A stretch of DNA of 64,000 nt from Adhaeribacter swui (lineage in GTDB: Bacteria > Bacteroidota > Bacteroidia > Cytophagales > Hymenobacteraceae), in contig NZ_CP055156.1 of the NCBI RefSeq assembly GCF_014217805.1, forward strand, positions 620,001-684,000, given 5' to 3'. Under the pieces are notes generated by a model that worked only from the letters and a program-made list of their open reading frames with translations, did not search any database and was not told the DNA's origin. This document shows positions 19,435 to 29,350 of the stretch, piece after piece; position 1 is the first letter of the stretch; each line of letters starts with the position of its first letter. A program made the translations under genes and the position numbers.

Positions 19435-20859
19435 TTAACCGGTTTTCACTTTAAATTTCTTTTGTAATTCTTGTATCGATGCTTTAAACTTTTTGTCTGT
19501 ATCAATCAAATCCGAAACCGTTTGCACCGAGTGAATTACCGTGCTGTGGTCCCGGCCACCAAAATGGTAACCAATCGATTTTAAAGAATGGCTGGTAAAC
19601 TCTTTGGCAAAATACATCGCCACCTGACGCGCCGTTACAATTTCTTTTTTCCGGGTTTTGGCTTTTAACGAATCCAGAGTTACATCAAAATATTCAGCCA
19701 CCGTTTTTTGAATAAAATCCAGATTTACCTCGGTTTCAACGTCTTCAATGATGTGCTTTAAAGCGTTTTTGGCTAACTCCAGATCAATCTCTTTCCGATT
19801 CAAAGACGACTGGGCAATTAACGAAATAAGTACGCCTTCCAGTTCCCGTACGTTGGTGTCCACGGAATAAGCCAAGTACTCGATTACGTTGTTTGGAATA
19901 TCAATGCCGTCGGCCTGCATCTTTTTTTGAATAATGGCCATGCGGGTTTCAAAATCCGGACTTTGTAAATCGGCAGTTAAACCCCACTTAAACCGGGATA
20001 ATAAACGCTCTTCCAAACCTTTTAACTTAGGCGGTGCGCAATCCGAGGTCATCACGATTTGCTTACCGGACTGGTGCAGGTGGTTAAAAATGTGGAAGAA
20101 CATTTCCTGGGTTTTTTCCTTGCCACTTAAGAACTGCACGTCATCAATAATCAGGATATCTACCAGTAAGTAAAAATTAGCAAAATCCTGAACGGTGTTG
20201 GTTTTTAAAGATTCAATAAACTGATTGACGAACTTTTCCGAGGAAACGTACAGTACAAATTTTTCGGGCCAGGTACTTTTAATGTGGTTACCAATGGCGT
20301 GCACCAAATGTGTTTTGCCTAAACCTACGCCGCCGTAAACCATTAAAGGGTTAAACGAAGTAGTACCGGGCTTAGCCGCTACCGCATAACCCGCCGAACG
20401 AGCTAACCGATTGCAATCGCCCTCAATGTAATTATCGAAGTTATACGAACCATTTAGCTGCGAATTAAAAAAATTGCGGTCAATGGTTTTGGAATCGAAG
20501 GGATTTTTTAAAAAATGCTGCTCCGGCTGGTACGAATTAGAGATGGCCGTGGGTATTTTTTTGGTCGGGATATTTACCGTTTGGGGTTTATTAAAATCAT
20601 TACCCCGGTCCACGATAATCGAATATTCCAGGCGACCTTCGTTGCCGAGTTCCTGGTAAATAACTTTTTTGAGCAGACTTACATAGTGCTCTTCCAGCCA
20701 CTCATAAAAAAACTGACTAGGCACCTGGATCGTCAGTACGTTGTCTTTCAGCAACAAGGGCACAATAGGCTCGAACCACGTTTTGTAGCTCTGCTCCCCT
20801 ATGCTATCCTTTATTACCTGCAGACAGTTTTTCCAAACCGTCGTACAGTCTTTAATCAT
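19435..20859 (-). CDS. dnaA: Chromosomal replication initiator DnaA
   Basis: 474 residues from the ATG at 20859. A GTG three codons upstream is possible but less likely. Domain I (CTTVWKNCLQVIKDSIGEQSYKTWFEPI) is followed by a linker, an AAA+ core with Walker A GGVGLGKTH and Walker B ILIIDDVQFL, and a C-terminal DNA-binding domain with the signature GGRDHSTVIHSV. It binds DnaA boxes and opens oriC. No dnaN or recF is adjacent, and I see no cluster of perfect DnaA boxes beside it, so the origin may lie elsewhere. Confidence 0.98.
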   Translation of the reverse strand: MIKDCTTVWKNCLQVIKDSIGEQSYKTWFEPIVPLLLKDNVLTIQVPSQFFYEWLEEHYVSLLKKVIYQELGNEGRLEYSIIVDRGNDFNKPQTVNIPTKKIPTAISNSYQPEQHFLKNPFDSKTIDRNFFNSQLNGSYNFDNYIEGDCNRLARSAGYAVAAKPGTTSFNPLMVYGGVGLGKTHLVHAIGNHIKSTWPEKFVLYVSSEKFVNQFIESLKTNTVQDFANFYLLVDILIIDDVQFLSGKEKTQEMFFHIFNHLHQSGKQIVMTSDCAPPKLKGLEERLLSRFKWGLTADLQSPDFETRMAIIQKKMQADGIDIPNNVIEYLAYSVDTNVRELEGVLISLIAQSSLNRKEIDLELAKNALKHIIEDVETEVNLDFIQKTVAEYFDVTLDSLKAKTRKKEIVTARQVAMYFAKEFTSHSLKSIGYHFGGRDHSTVIHSVQTVSDLIDTDKKFKASIQELQKKFKVKTG

Positions 20860-20965
20860 GAAAGTCACTACTCCTTACGTTATTATCCTAACAATATACC
20901 GGCACCCAATAATTTTTTGAGGGCTACAAAAATCTAAAAAAAAAAGGTAACAAAAAATTATTTAT

Positions 20966-21898
20966 TTACGAACTTATTACAGGCTTACCCACGGGTAAAA
21001 CCGTAGCAGCAACGTTTATTTTTTGCTTGTTTTTTTTATTAAAAGTAAAATCCATTCGGCCTAAGTTAATTCCGGCCCAGCCTACCTGATTAATGAGCGT
21101 TTCATGCCCGTTGCTATGGTTGATTTTTTCGGGTGCTTCCATAAAAGTGTGCGTGTGCCCGCCTAAAATTAAATCGATACCGGGTACTTGTTGCGCTAAT
21201 TTGCGGTCGTCTATTTTAGCCGTATCGTATTTATAACCTAAGTGCGATAAGCAAATAACCAGGTTACACTTTTCTTTTTCGCGTAGTTGTTTAACCATAT
21301 CGGCGGCGCGTTGCACCGGATCGAGGTAAACCGTAGCACCATAGTTTTTTTTATCTACCAGTCCGGCCAGTTCAATGCCCAAGCCAAACACCCCAATTTT
21401 AATGTCTTCTTTTTTAAAAATCTGGTAAGGCCGAAAACGGTCTTTTAATATGGTATTGCTGAAATCGTAGTTAGCGGATAAAAAAGAAAAACCAGCGTTG
21501 GGTAACTGGCGCTGCAAACCTTCCAGGCCGTTGTCAAAATCGTGATTGCCAAACGTAGTGGCATCGTAGCGCATCTGGGTCATGAGTTTATACTCCAGCT
21601 CGCCGCCAAAAAAATTAAAATACGGGGTTCCCTGAAATATGTCTCCGGAATCGAGCAGCAATACGTTTTTTTCCTGCTGCCTTATTTGATTAATTAAGGT
21701 GGCCCGCCGGGCCATGCCGCCTAAACCGCCGTTGGTTCGTCCATCGTTGGGGAACGGATCAATGCGGGAATGCATGTCGTTGGTGTGCAGAATAGTCAGG
21801 TTTACCGTACCGGCGGCCCATACTTCTTCGGGCCAGGCTAATAAGCCGGCTGCTGCTACGCCAACGGATGTTTTTTTTAAAAATTCACGTCTGTTCAT
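20966..21898 (-). CDS. 5'-nucleotidase / metallophosphatase, N-terminal catalytic half
   Basis: 310 residues. A twin-arginine signal (MNRREFLKKTSVGVAAAG) is followed by the calcineurin-like metallophosphoesterase fold of UshA: LTILHTNDMHSR, LLDSGDIFQG, TFGNHDFDNG, LSHLGYK and GGHTHTF supply the two-metal ligands. It should hydrolyse nucleotides or UDP-sugars outside the cytoplasm. The C-terminal substrate-binding domain of the family is absent here and is encoded by the gene upstream (22048-22806), so the two proteins probably work as one enzyme. Confidence 0.9.
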   Translation of the reverse strand: MNRREFLKKTSVGVAAAGLLAWPEEVWAAGTVNLTILHTNDMHSRIDPFPNDGRTNGGLGGMARRATLINQIRQQEKNVLLLDSGDIFQGTPYFNFFGGELEYKLMTQMRYDATTFGNHDFDNGLEGLQRQLPNAGFSFLSANYDFSNTILKDRFRPYQIFKKEDIKIGVFGLGIELAGLVDKKNYGATVYLDPVQRAADMVKQLREKEKCNLVICLSHLGYKYDTAKIDDRKLAQQVPGIDLILGGHTHTFMEAPEKINHSNGHETLINQVGWAGINLGRMDFTFNKKNKQKINVAATVLPVGKPVISS

Positions 21899-21983
21899 TC
21901 TCGCGACGTTGTTAAAATGTTTAATCTATTCCGTCAATCCCGAAACTGAATATCGTTCCTTAATACCAGCCTCGCTCCGCAAA

Positions 21984-21997
21984 GATTAGCGCTAATC
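21984..21997. promoter_or_regulatory. Perfect 14-bp palindrome between the two 5'-nucleotidase genes
   Basis: GATTAGCGCTAATC is fully symmetric and sits in the 149-bp gap, 86 bases before the start of the metallophosphatase gene. It may be an operator or chance; no binding protein is known. Confidence 0.3.
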
Positions 21998-22047
21998 AAA
22001 ATTTTAAAAAATCAACTTTCCAACCTTTCAACTTTCTAACCTTCCCA

Positions 22048-22806
22048 CTAAAGAACTTTCACCCGGCCTTCCACGCGGGCTTCCACGGGTTTTCCTTGGG
22101 CTGTTAGTTGCTGAATGTGTTTAATTATAGCATCGCGCAGCAAAATACCGGCTTTTTCGGTTTTTACTGCTTCTTTCAGAAAGCCTAAATTATCGCCGCC
22201 GTTGGCCAGGTAATCCGAAATAGCAACCGTGTAGGTCTGTTGTTTATCAAAAGGTTTACCACCGATTAAAATGTTAATGGCCTGATCGTTTTGAATAGAA
22301 AAGGTAGCGCCCGAAAGAGCTAATATTTTTTTACTCGCCCCAAACTGAAACAACTTTTCGACGGTGGAACCAGACAAGGTTAGTACCAGCAATTCATTCT
22401 CGAAGGGCATTAATTCAAAAACATCGCCTACGGTTATGTTGCCCTGCGGAATAATATAACGCAAACCACCCCGGGTCATTAATCCCATATCAATCGGTCG
22501 GCCCAACAATGCCGCTGCTTGGCTCCGTTGCAAATCGGCTACAAAATTACCCAACGATGATTCTATTGGTTCAGCTTTTAATTCGGTGGGGGCCTGGCCA
22601 ATTACTTCGTGCATGCGCTGCTCTACCTTTTGGCGATAAGGCGCAATGGTGGCTTCTGAAGCCGCATCGGCAGCTACGCTCGCGTTAACTGGTACGCGGG
22701 CTTCGGGTCGTAACTGAGCCGAGGGTTGCCAGGTACGTTGGCATGATACCAGTAAAATAACAAAAACGAGGTTCTGGAAGAAAGCCCCTAAGCCAAGGTA
22801 ACGCAT
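22048..22806 (-). CDS. 5'-nucleotidase C-terminal domain protein
   Basis: 252 residues. A lipoprotein-like or signal sequence (VILLVSCQR, Cys about residue 22) is followed by the 5'-nucleotidase C-terminal domain: ESSLGNFVADLQR, DMGLMTRGGLRYIIPQGNITVGDVFELMPFEN and SDYLANGGDNLGFL. In UshA this domain binds the nucleotide base. Here it is a separate gene upstream of the catalytic half on the same strand. Membrane anchoring by a lipid is inferred from the LVSC box. Confidence 0.88.
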   Translation of the reverse strand: MRYLGLGAFFQNLVFVILLVSCQRTWQPSAQLRPEARVPVNASVAADAASEATIAPYRQKVEQRMHEVIGQAPTELKAEPIESSLGNFVADLQRSQAAALLGRPIDMGLMTRGGLRYIIPQGNITVGDVFELMPFENELLVLTLSGSTVEKLFQFGASKKILALSGATFSIQNDQAINILIGGKPFDKQQTYTVAISDYLANGGDNLGFLKEAVKTEKAGILLRDAIIKHIQQLTAQGKPVEARVEGRVKVL

Positions 22807-22989
22807 TAACTCATTTTAAAGTAAGAGAGGTAAGATACATTTTTGCGCTTCCGAAAGCAAGCTGGGTTCCGTAAAAAACCTGTTCCATCCGCTTGGCGCT
22901 GCCCGGCTAATTACCTGAAAACAAAATTTTTAAATTTTTAAAAATTTGATTATCAACAAAGTAAACCCCAATAAACTATTTTTTAAAAA

Positions 22990-23727
22990 TCACAGATTAG
23001 CCAGTAAATTCTGCAGGCTTTTCGCGTTGGTAATGGCGCTGCCCATAATGGTATTATTAAAAAACACCCATACTTCTTTGCCGTCGAGTAACCAATCATT
23101 TATCATAAAAGCGTAACGTTCCAGCTTTTCGTCAGAATACAGTGACGAGTACAAGCGCTCATCGCCGTGCAGGCGCAGGTAAACAGTTTCGGTGGTGGTA
23201 GTTTCGAGGCTCGGGAAACGCTTACCGGCGCTGGCAATAACAAAGGTAATATCATAATCGCGTAGCAAATCCAAAGATTCTTCGGTAAACCAGGAAACAT
23301 GGCGGGCTTCCAGCGCAAATTTTACCTGCGGATACTGCTGGCGCAGCAAACGGTAAAAGCTTTCGGCTGTGGGCCGGTCGAACCGGAAACTTGCGGCAAT
23401 CTGAATTAGAATAACGCCTAAACGTTCGCCCATTAAGAGGTACCGGCCCATAAACTTTTGTAATAACTCTGCGCTATCGTCGAACTTACGTTTGTGGGTT
23501 ATTTCCTGGTTTAACTTGGCACAAAATTTAAAATTGGGCGGAGTTTGCTCCAGCCATTTCTGAATGGTTTTTTCCATCGTAAAATGATAGAAACTGCTGT
23601 TTATTTCGGTGCAGTTAAAGTGCTGCGCGAAGTAGTTTAAATAATCTGCCGATTTCAGGTCTTCGGGGTAAAACAAGCCCTTCCAACGATAACTCCACCC
23701 CGAAGTGCCAATATGTAATCTATCCAT
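22990..23727 (-). CDS. DUF72 (YecE-like) protein
   Basis: 245 residues. It begins with the family's LHIGTSGWSYRWKGLFYPEDLKSADYLNYFAQHFNCTEINSSFY pattern and carries KFCAKLNQEITHKRKF, ALEARHVSWF and VYLRLHGD, all typical of DUF72 TIM-barrel proteins. The function is not established for the family. It stands alone with AT-rich gaps on both sides. Confidence 0.93.
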   Translation of the reverse strand: MDRLHIGTSGWSYRWKGLFYPEDLKSADYLNYFAQHFNCTEINSSFYHFTMEKTIQKWLEQTPPNFKFCAKLNQEITHKRKFDDSAELLQKFMGRYLLMGERLGVILIQIAASFRFDRPTAESFYRLLRQQYPQVKFALEARHVSWFTEESLDLLRDYDITFVIASAGKRFPSLETTTTETVYLRLHGDERLYSSLYSDEKLERYAFMINDWLLDGKEVWVFFNNTIMGSAITNAKSLQNLLANL

Positions 23728-24156
23728 TAATATTCCAGAATTTAAAATATTTTAAAATTTTACTTCGTCCCAAAGTGTGACTTTAAACTATAGCCCAAAC
23801 TTTAATCGATTTTGGGGTTTACTTTTAAAACCGCTCCTACGTTGCTATAAAGCCTATTTCATAAGTAAATCGCTATTATTTTGTATTTATAGGGTAACAA
23901 TTTGTGCTATACGGATATTTATACTAAACGAAGCGCCTAAAGCAAATGGTTCGTGTAGCCTTTATATTGAATGGTTTTGCCAGCACTGTTCCTTTAATCA
24001 GCCATTTTCGCTTAGCGCCGCACCAGGTGGCAGGTAAGTCTTACTAGTTCTAATTTCTTACATTTTAAAAGCACATCAACGTGCCCAAATCTGGCATAAG
24101 GGCACATGATTAATGTGCCGGCAAAGAAGAGGCAAGCGTAGTGTAATAGTTGTTTT
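23728..24156. other. 429-bp intergenic region
   Basis: It holds an AT-rich palindromic stretch right after the DUF72 start (23737-23761). An open frame of 86 codons (23777-24037) was judged non-coding because its composition is Cys/Phe-rich and it shows no domain. No RNA gene or strong hairpin was recognised. Confidence 0.4.
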
Positions 24157-24411
24157 ATGATAGAGGGTAACAACATAAACCAGGATGGCGGTAAATGGAA
24201 GGAAGCTTTTTATCGGGCTTATAAGAAAAAGGATTACCTGACTGCCGAAAAAATATATCTTTCTCAGGAAAAATACGAGAATGGCATTTCTGATGTTCAC
24301 GCCGCTTACCGGTTGCTCAAGCAATTAGACCATGCGCGAATCGTTATTATTTTAGCAACGGTAGCCTTTATTTTAACTTGCTTCATGGGCATAACCCGAT
24401 GTGTTTCTTAA
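24157..24411 (+). CDS. Small single-pass membrane protein, hypothetical
   Basis: 84 residues. A polar, Lys/Tyr-rich N-terminal half (KWKEAFYRAYKKKDYLTAEKIYLSQEKY) is TPR-like in feel, and a single C-terminal membrane segment follows (about 62-80: IVIILATVAFILTCFMGI). It is not recognised. The amphipathic-then-hydrophobic layout makes it a plausible real tail-anchored protein. There is no operon partner. Confidence 0.5.
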   Translation: MIEGNNINQDGGKWKEAFYRAYKKKDYLTAEKIYLSQEKYENGISDVHAAYRLLKQLDHARIVIILATVAFILTCFMGITRCVS

Positions 24412-24756
24412 AAATCCAATACGCCAAGGCTCTAATACCACCTGTACCTGTTTCCCTCAAAACTAAGATTAGAATTGACCTGGTAATTTCTACCGGCCTC
24501 AGCCCCAAATAAACCCCGAAAGCGCCAACGGGTTAAGCTACTATCGGCCAAAAATTCAGATGTTTACTTGCTTGTTATAAAGCACCGCAATTTAATATAA
24601 GGCATTTATTGAAAGGCTTTTTTTATAAACAAGATTCTCGGAAAATCTTTCTGCCGGCACCTTCTTTTAAATAACGGAACCTGCCCCCACAAAACATACT
24701 GCTCCGGTTTGTGGTATTATTAATGTATCTTTACTACCGTAACAAATCTGTATTAC
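24412..24756. other. 345-bp region upstream of mutA
   Basis: No gene was recognised. I looked for a cobalamin riboswitch (a conserved B12 box with a GCCACTG-like core) because mutA encodes a B12-linked enzyme subunit, and did not find one. TATCTTTA at 24726-24733 is a possible -7 element, but no TTTG lies at the usual spacing. Confidence 0.4.
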
Positions 24757-26592
24757 ATGCCTGAATTACCGCAGTCATCCGCTTTTTTCCCGGAATTTAA
24801 ATCAGCTACAGCTGCCGATTGGGCCGAAAAAGTACGGCAAGATTTAAAAGGAGAAAACCCAGACCATTTGCAATGGAATACCCCGGAAGGCATTCTAATT
24901 AAACCTTGCTATCATCCGGAAGATCTGGCGGCTTTGCCTGTTGCGCATTGGGAGCCGGAGTCATTTCCTTTTGTTCGCGGCTCCAAAACTACTTCTAACC
25001 ACTGGGACCTTATTCAAACCATAGCGGTAGACCAAGATTTTACGGGCGCTGTGGATAAAGGGGCGTTAGCTTTAAGCCAGGGAGCCACTGGTTTACACTT
25101 TGTTCTGAAGCAGGCCAAAACAATTGATCTGGCCTACCTGGGTCAGCGGATAGACCTTACCCGAACTTTCGTTAGTTTTACTTTAAAAGGGCAACCTGCC
25201 GCGTTTTTAACGGAGTACCTGCACCAGTTGCAGGCACAAGGTATATCCTCGCAACAAGTAAAAGGCTTTATTAATTATAAACCCGATACTACCCAGGAAA
25301 ACTATACGAGCAACTATTTTGATGAACTAAGCCATTTGCTGCAGCTTGCCCCTGACAGTCCCAAGTTTCATGTACTAAGTATAAACGGTACCCGTTTTGC
25401 CACGGCGGGCGGCACTATTGTTCAGGAAATTGCCTATACCATTGGCGTAGCCGTAACTTATTTAGATGCCTTAACCGAGCGAGGTTTTGCACCCGAAACA
25501 GTTGCCCGACATATCCATTTGCAACTAGGGGTGGGCACCAATTATTTTTTTGAAATTGCAAAACTACGGGCTATAAGGTTATTATGGGCTACCATCATAA
25601 AAAGCTACGGCCTGGCTCCGGAGATAGCGGCTAATTTACGCCTGCACAGCCAAACTTCGCGGTGGTATCAAACTACTTTTGACCCGCACGTTAATTTATT
25701 ACGCACCACCACCGAAGCCATGGCCGCAGTGATAGGGGGTTGCGATAGCTTGTGCATTGCCCCTTTTGATAGTACCATCCGGCCAGAAAACCACTTCTCG
25801 GAGCGCTTAGCCCGTAATATCTCCTTCATTTTAAAAGAAGAAGCGTACCTGCACCAAAGTATTGATCCGGCGGGTGGGTCATATTACCTCGAATCTTTAA
25901 CGCAACAATTAGCTGAAGAAGCCTGGCAATTATTTCAGGAAACGGAAAAACAGGGCGGCTTTGCTACCGCGTGGCAAAACCACATTATTCAGGATGCTTT
26001 AAATGCGGTGGCGCAGCAAAAATTTAAAAAAATTGCTTCGGGGGAAGAGGTTTTAGTGGGTACTAACAAGTTTATTAATCCCCAGGAAAAGTTTGATTAC
26101 GACCCCGAAGAGTTAATTCAAAGCAAATACTTTGATACCGCCCGGGCAGCTTATTCTTTAGAAGTAATGCGCTTTGCCGTGGAACTGCATTACCAGAAAC
26201 GGCGGCAAAAACCCAAGGCCGTAGTAATATCTATCGGCGATTCCATTCAGCGGCATATTAATGCTTCTTTCGCAAAAGAGTTTTTTGGTTGCGCTGGCTT
26301 TCAAACCGAAGTGCAGCATTTTGATTCGGTTCCGGAAGCAACCGAAGCTTTACAATCCATGTCAGGCCAGGTAATTGTACTGTCGTCTTCAAACGAAGAA
26401 TACCAGTCGTTTGCGCAACAGCTTGGCCCCGCGCTGCAAAATCATAAAGATAAAACCGCGCTTATTCTGGCTGCCAACCCGTACCACATGAAAGCTGAGC
26501 TAAAAGCGCAAGGTTTCGATGAATTTATTTTTGAGGGCTGCGATACGGCCTCCATTGTTAGCCGCATTCAAGAACGGCTTCAGAAAGAATAA
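24757..26592 (+). CDS. mutA: Methylmalonyl-CoA mutase small (beta) subunit
   Basis: 611 residues. It has the TIM-barrel mutase domain (HSQTSRWYQTTFDPHVNLLRTTTEAMAAVIGGCDSL; SIDPAGGSYYLESLT) and a C-terminal flavodoxin-like domain in which the B12-binding DxHxxG motif is absent (SIGDSIQRHINASF instead). That is normal for the non-catalytic small subunit. It pairs with MutB to convert succinyl-CoA and methylmalonyl-CoA. Unlike many genomes, mutA and mutB are not adjacent: a 613-bp gap holds a convergent small gene. Confidence 0.95.
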   Translation: MPELPQSSAFFPEFKSATAADWAEKVRQDLKGENPDHLQWNTPEGILIKPCYHPEDLAALPVAHWEPESFPFVRGSKTTSNHWDLIQTIAVDQDFTGAVDKGALALSQGATGLHFVLKQAKTIDLAYLGQRIDLTRTFVSFTLKGQPAAFLTEYLHQLQAQGISSQQVKGFINYKPDTTQENYTSNYFDELSHLLQLAPDSPKFHVLSINGTRFATAGGTIVQEIAYTIGVAVTYLDALTERGFAPETVARHIHLQLGVGTNYFFEIAKLRAIRLLWATIIKSYGLAPEIAANLRLHSQTSRWYQTTFDPHVNLLRTTTEAMAAVIGGCDSLCIAPFDSTIRPENHFSERLARNISFILKEEAYLHQSIDPAGGSYYLESLTQQLAEEAWQLFQETEKQGGFATAWQNHIIQDALNAVAQQKFKKIASGEEVLVGTNKFINPQEKFDYDPEELIQSKYFDTARAAYSLEVMRFAVELHYQKRRQKPKAVVISIGDSIQRHINASFAKEFFGCAGFQTEVQHFDSVPEATEALQSMSGQVIVLSSSNEEYQSFAQQLGPALQNHKDKTALILAANPYHMKAELKAQGFDEFIFEGCDTASIVSRIQERLQKE

Positions 26593-26603
26593 CCAGTTTT
26601 AGC

Positions 26604-26807
26604 TTATAAAGGATAACCTGATTTATCGACGAAAGAAGCTGTTTTGGCCATCGCTACTTTATCACCAAGTACTCGTGTTGGTTCGGTAATTTCGATTATT
26701 ACAGTTTGTTTACTGGGGAGCGTGGCGTAAGAAAAGTTTTTTAAAGAATCTAACAACGCGGCAGAAAAATAAACATACCCGGCAAGCAGTAAAAAGATAA
26801 ATTTCAT
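26604..26807 (-). CDS. Small secreted protein, hypothetical
   Basis: 67 residues with a hydrophobic N-terminus (MKFIFLLLAGYVYFSAALL) that looks like a signal peptide or anchor, then about 45 polar residues. It is convergent with mutA, only 11 bases apart, and lies between mutA and mutB. It is not recognised, and is supported mainly by the signal-like start and sensible composition. Confidence 0.45.
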   Translation of the reverse strand: MKFIFLLLAGYVYFSAALLDSLKNFSYATLPSKQTVIIEITEPTRVLGDKVAMAKTASFVDKSGYPL

Positions 26808-27205
26808 AGTTTTTAATTTTCAGGACCATTTTTATTTTAACTTCAACCAGTTTCATCCAAGGCTCATACCAAACCTATTCACTATTTTCTAATCAATAGT
26901 TTATCTATTAAAATATTTAAGAAGATTGTCCGGTTTTAGCGCAGCTTGTTCACGAATGGAACACTTTTTAAAAAATGGCCGGTTTTGAACAATTAAGAAT
27001 CAGCTTATAGGTTTTACCTTTTTTAATTTTTTAAATTTATTGCTTGTTGCAAAAGAAGAAGGGTAGATTTATCTGTTCTGCCAAAACAGTAGTCCGTCAA
27101 TCCTTTATTTTTAACGCCCGAACCTCGTTTGCTTGGCAGAACACTAACTTTTATAAGTAAAAGCCAGTAAAAACTTTACTTTTTCACTTTAATGAATTAC
27201 CGACC
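26808..27205. other. 398-bp leader region upstream of mutB
   Basis: It contains an AT-rich palindromic stretch near 27020-27041, an 11-bp inverted repeat (separate entry) and a 5-codon open frame at 27192-27209 whose TGA overlaps the mutB GTG. No B12 riboswitch was recognised. Confidence 0.4.
27074..27143. promoter_or_regulatory. Long-spaced inverted repeat upstream of mutB
   Basis: TGTTCTGCCAA (27074-27084) and TTGGCAGAACA (27133-27143) are perfect reverse complements, with 48 bases between. The left arm can also form a smaller hairpin (CTGTT 27073-27077 with AACAG 27085-27089). They end 62 bases before the mutB start, consistent with a leader stem or a pair of operators. Confidence 0.4.
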
Positions 27206-29350
27206 GTGAAGCCCGATTTTTTAAAAATTTCTTTAGCTAGTTCTGATTATTCGTCTAAAATGGCTCAATCGACAGGCAACACCTGGAAAACGGCCGAACA
27301 AATTCCGCTGCAGCATTATTATACTGCCGCCGATATGGCGGAATTAGAACATCTGGGTTTTACGGCGGGCCTTCCCCCCTATTTGCGCGGACCTTATGCC
27401 ACTATGTATGTGCGCAGCCCCTGGACCATCCGGCAATACGCGGGTTTTTCTACAGCCGAAGAAAGCAATGCTTTTTACCGCCGCAACCTGGCGGGCGGCC
27501 AAAAAGGTTTATCTGTAGCTTTTGATTTAGCCACCCACCGCGGCTACGACTCCGATCACCCGCGGGTAGTGGGCGATGTGGGCAAAGCCGGTGTAGCCAT
27601 TGATTCGGTACTGGACATGAAAACTCTCTTCGACCAGATTCCCCTGGACCAAATGAGCGTTTCCATGACGATGAACGGCGCCGTGTTGCCCATTATGGCT
27701 TTTTACATTGTAGCCGCCGAAGAACAAGGCGTAAAACCCGAGCAACTGAGCGGCACCATCCAGAATGATATTTTAAAAGAATTTATGGTTCGGAACACCT
27801 ACATTTACCCGCCCGAACCCAGTATGCGCATTGTAGCCGATATTTTTGCTTTTACGGCCCAGCGAATGCCTAAATTTAATTCCATCAGCATCAGCGGATA
27901 CCACATGCACGAAGCCGGCGCTACCGCCGCCCAGGAATTGGCTTACACCTTAGCTGATGGCCTAGAATACGTGCGTACAGGTTTAAACGCTGGCTTAGCT
28001 ATCGACCAGTTTGCACCCCGTTTATCTTTTTTCTGGGCTATCGGCATGAACCACTTCATGGAAATTGCCAAGCTTCGGGCGGGTCGTTTGTTATGGGCTA
28101 AGCTCATGCAGCAGTTTCATCCGAAAAACAAAAAATCACTGATGCTGCGGGCGCACTGCCAAACTTCCGGCTGGAGTTTAACCGAACAAGATCCGTTTAA
28201 TAATGTGGCCCGCACTACCGTAGAAGCCTTAGCCGCCGCCTTGGGCGGCACCCAAAGTTTACATACCAACGCCCTCGACGAAGCCATTGCCTTACCCACC
28301 GATTTTTCGGCCCGTATTGCCCGCAATACCCAGTTATACCTGCAACACGAAACCCATATTACCAAAGTAGTAGATCCGTGGGGCGGTTCTTATTACGTAG
28401 AAATGCTCACGCACCAGCTAGTGCACAAAGCCTGGGAACTTATAACCGAAGTAGAAGAACTGGGTGGTATGGCTAAAGCGATAGCCACCGGATTACCTAA
28501 AATGCGCATTGAAGAAGCGGCTGCCCGACGTCAGGCCCGGATTGATTCGGGCAAAGATGTAATTGTGGGCGTTAATAAATACCGTCCTGAAAAAGATGAA
28601 CACCCCCTCGAAGTCCGGGATATTGATAATACTGCCGTACGGGAAGCCCAGCTCAAACGTTTGGCACAACTTAAAGCCAAACGTGATAACACCTTAGTAG
28701 AAGCTGCTTTACAGGCATTAACCAAGGCAGCACAAAACAACACCGGAAATTTATTGGAACTAGCTGTGGAAGCTGCCCGTAAACGAGCTACCTTAGGCGA
28801 AATATCCAACGCTTTAGAACAAATATACAGACGACACAAAGCAGTGATCAGAGCTATTTCAGGGATTTACGCTACCGAACTTTCGGATGACGAAAATTTT
28901 AAAAAAGCCAAAGAACTGGCCGACCACTTTGCCCAATTAGATGGTCGCCGGCCCCGCATTATGGTGGCCAAAATGGGTCAGGATGGGCACGACCGGGGCT
29001 CTAAAGTAATTGCCACTTCCTTCGCCGATTTAGGTTTTGATGTAGATATTGCACCGCTTTTTCAAACACCCCAGGAAGTAGCCCGGCAAGCCGCCGAAAA
29101 CGACGTGCATGTGGTTGGTGTGAGCAGTTTAGCTGCCGGCCATAAAACCTTAATCCCGCAATTAATCTCGGAACTTAAAGCCTTAGGCCGGGAGGATATC
29201 TTGGTAATTGCCGGCGGCGTTATTCCGGTTCAGGATTATCAGTTTTTAACGGATGCCGGAGTAGTAGGAATTTTTGGGCCGGGCACGGTTATCAGCGTTG
29301 CTGCTCAGCAAATTTTAGAAAAGTTAATACACGAACTAAATGCCGGATAA
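27206..29350 (+). CDS. mutB: Methylmalonyl-CoA mutase large (alpha) subunit
   Basis: 714 residues. The TIM-barrel domain carries [36 protein letters not shown]; the C-terminal B12 domain has the base-off motif DGHDRG (about residue 596) with the usual GVSSLAAGH and IAGGVIP. It is the catalytic subunit of the adenosylcobalamin-dependent mutase. The GTG at 27206 is used because the preferred family N-terminus (KPDFLKISL) follows it; the next Met is at 27260. Its 3' end overlaps the PAS gene by 11 bases. Confidence 0.95.
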   Translation: MKPDFLKISLASSDYSSKMAQSTGNTWKTAEQIPLQHYYTAADMAELEHLGFTAGLPPYLRGPYATMYVRSPWTIRQYAGFSTAEESNAFYRRNLAGGQKGLSVAFDLATHRGYDSDHPRVVGDVGKAGVAIDSVLDMKTLFDQIPLDQMSVSMTMNGAVLPIMAFYIVAAEEQGVKPEQLSGTIQNDILKEFMVRNTYIYPPEPSMRIVADIFAFTAQRMPKFNSISISGYHMHEAGATAAQELAYTLADGLEYVRTGLNAGLAIDQFAPRLSFFWAIGMNHFMEIAKLRAGRLLWAKLMQQFHPKNKKSLMLRAHCQTSGWSLTEQDPFNNVARTTVEALAAALGGTQSLHTNALDEAIALPTDFSARIARNTQLYLQHETHITKVVDPWGGSYYVEMLTHQLVHKAWELITEVEELGGMAKAIATGLPKMRIEEAAARRQARIDSGKDVIVGVNKYRPEKDEHPLEVRDIDNTAVREAQLKRLAQLKAKRDNTLVEAALQALTKAAQNNTGNLLELAVEAARKRATLGEISNALEQIYRRHKAVIRAISGIYATELSDDENFKKAKELADHFAQLDGRRPRIMVAKMGQDGHDRGSKVIATSFADLGFDVDIAPLFQTPQEVARQAAENDVHVVGVSSLAAGHKTLIPQLISELKALGREDILVIAGGVIPVQDYQFLTDAGVVGIFGPGTVISVAAQQILEKLIHELNAG

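Noticed and set aside
20860-20965. oriC near dnaA
   Set aside because: Only a loosely similar TTATCCTAACA was seen, not a DnaA box cluster.
22012-22045. Pyrimidine-rich direct repeat (CAACTTTC units)
   Set aside because: Too short and degenerate to call a tandem repeat or a CRISPR; probably composition.
23777-24037. 86-codon plus frame after the DUF72 gene
   Set aside because: Cys/Phe-rich composition, no domain or signal, in an AT-rich gap; most likely chance.
24412-24756. Cobalamin riboswitch upstream of mutA
   Set aside because: No B12 box or matching layout was found despite a direct look, also not upstream of mutB.
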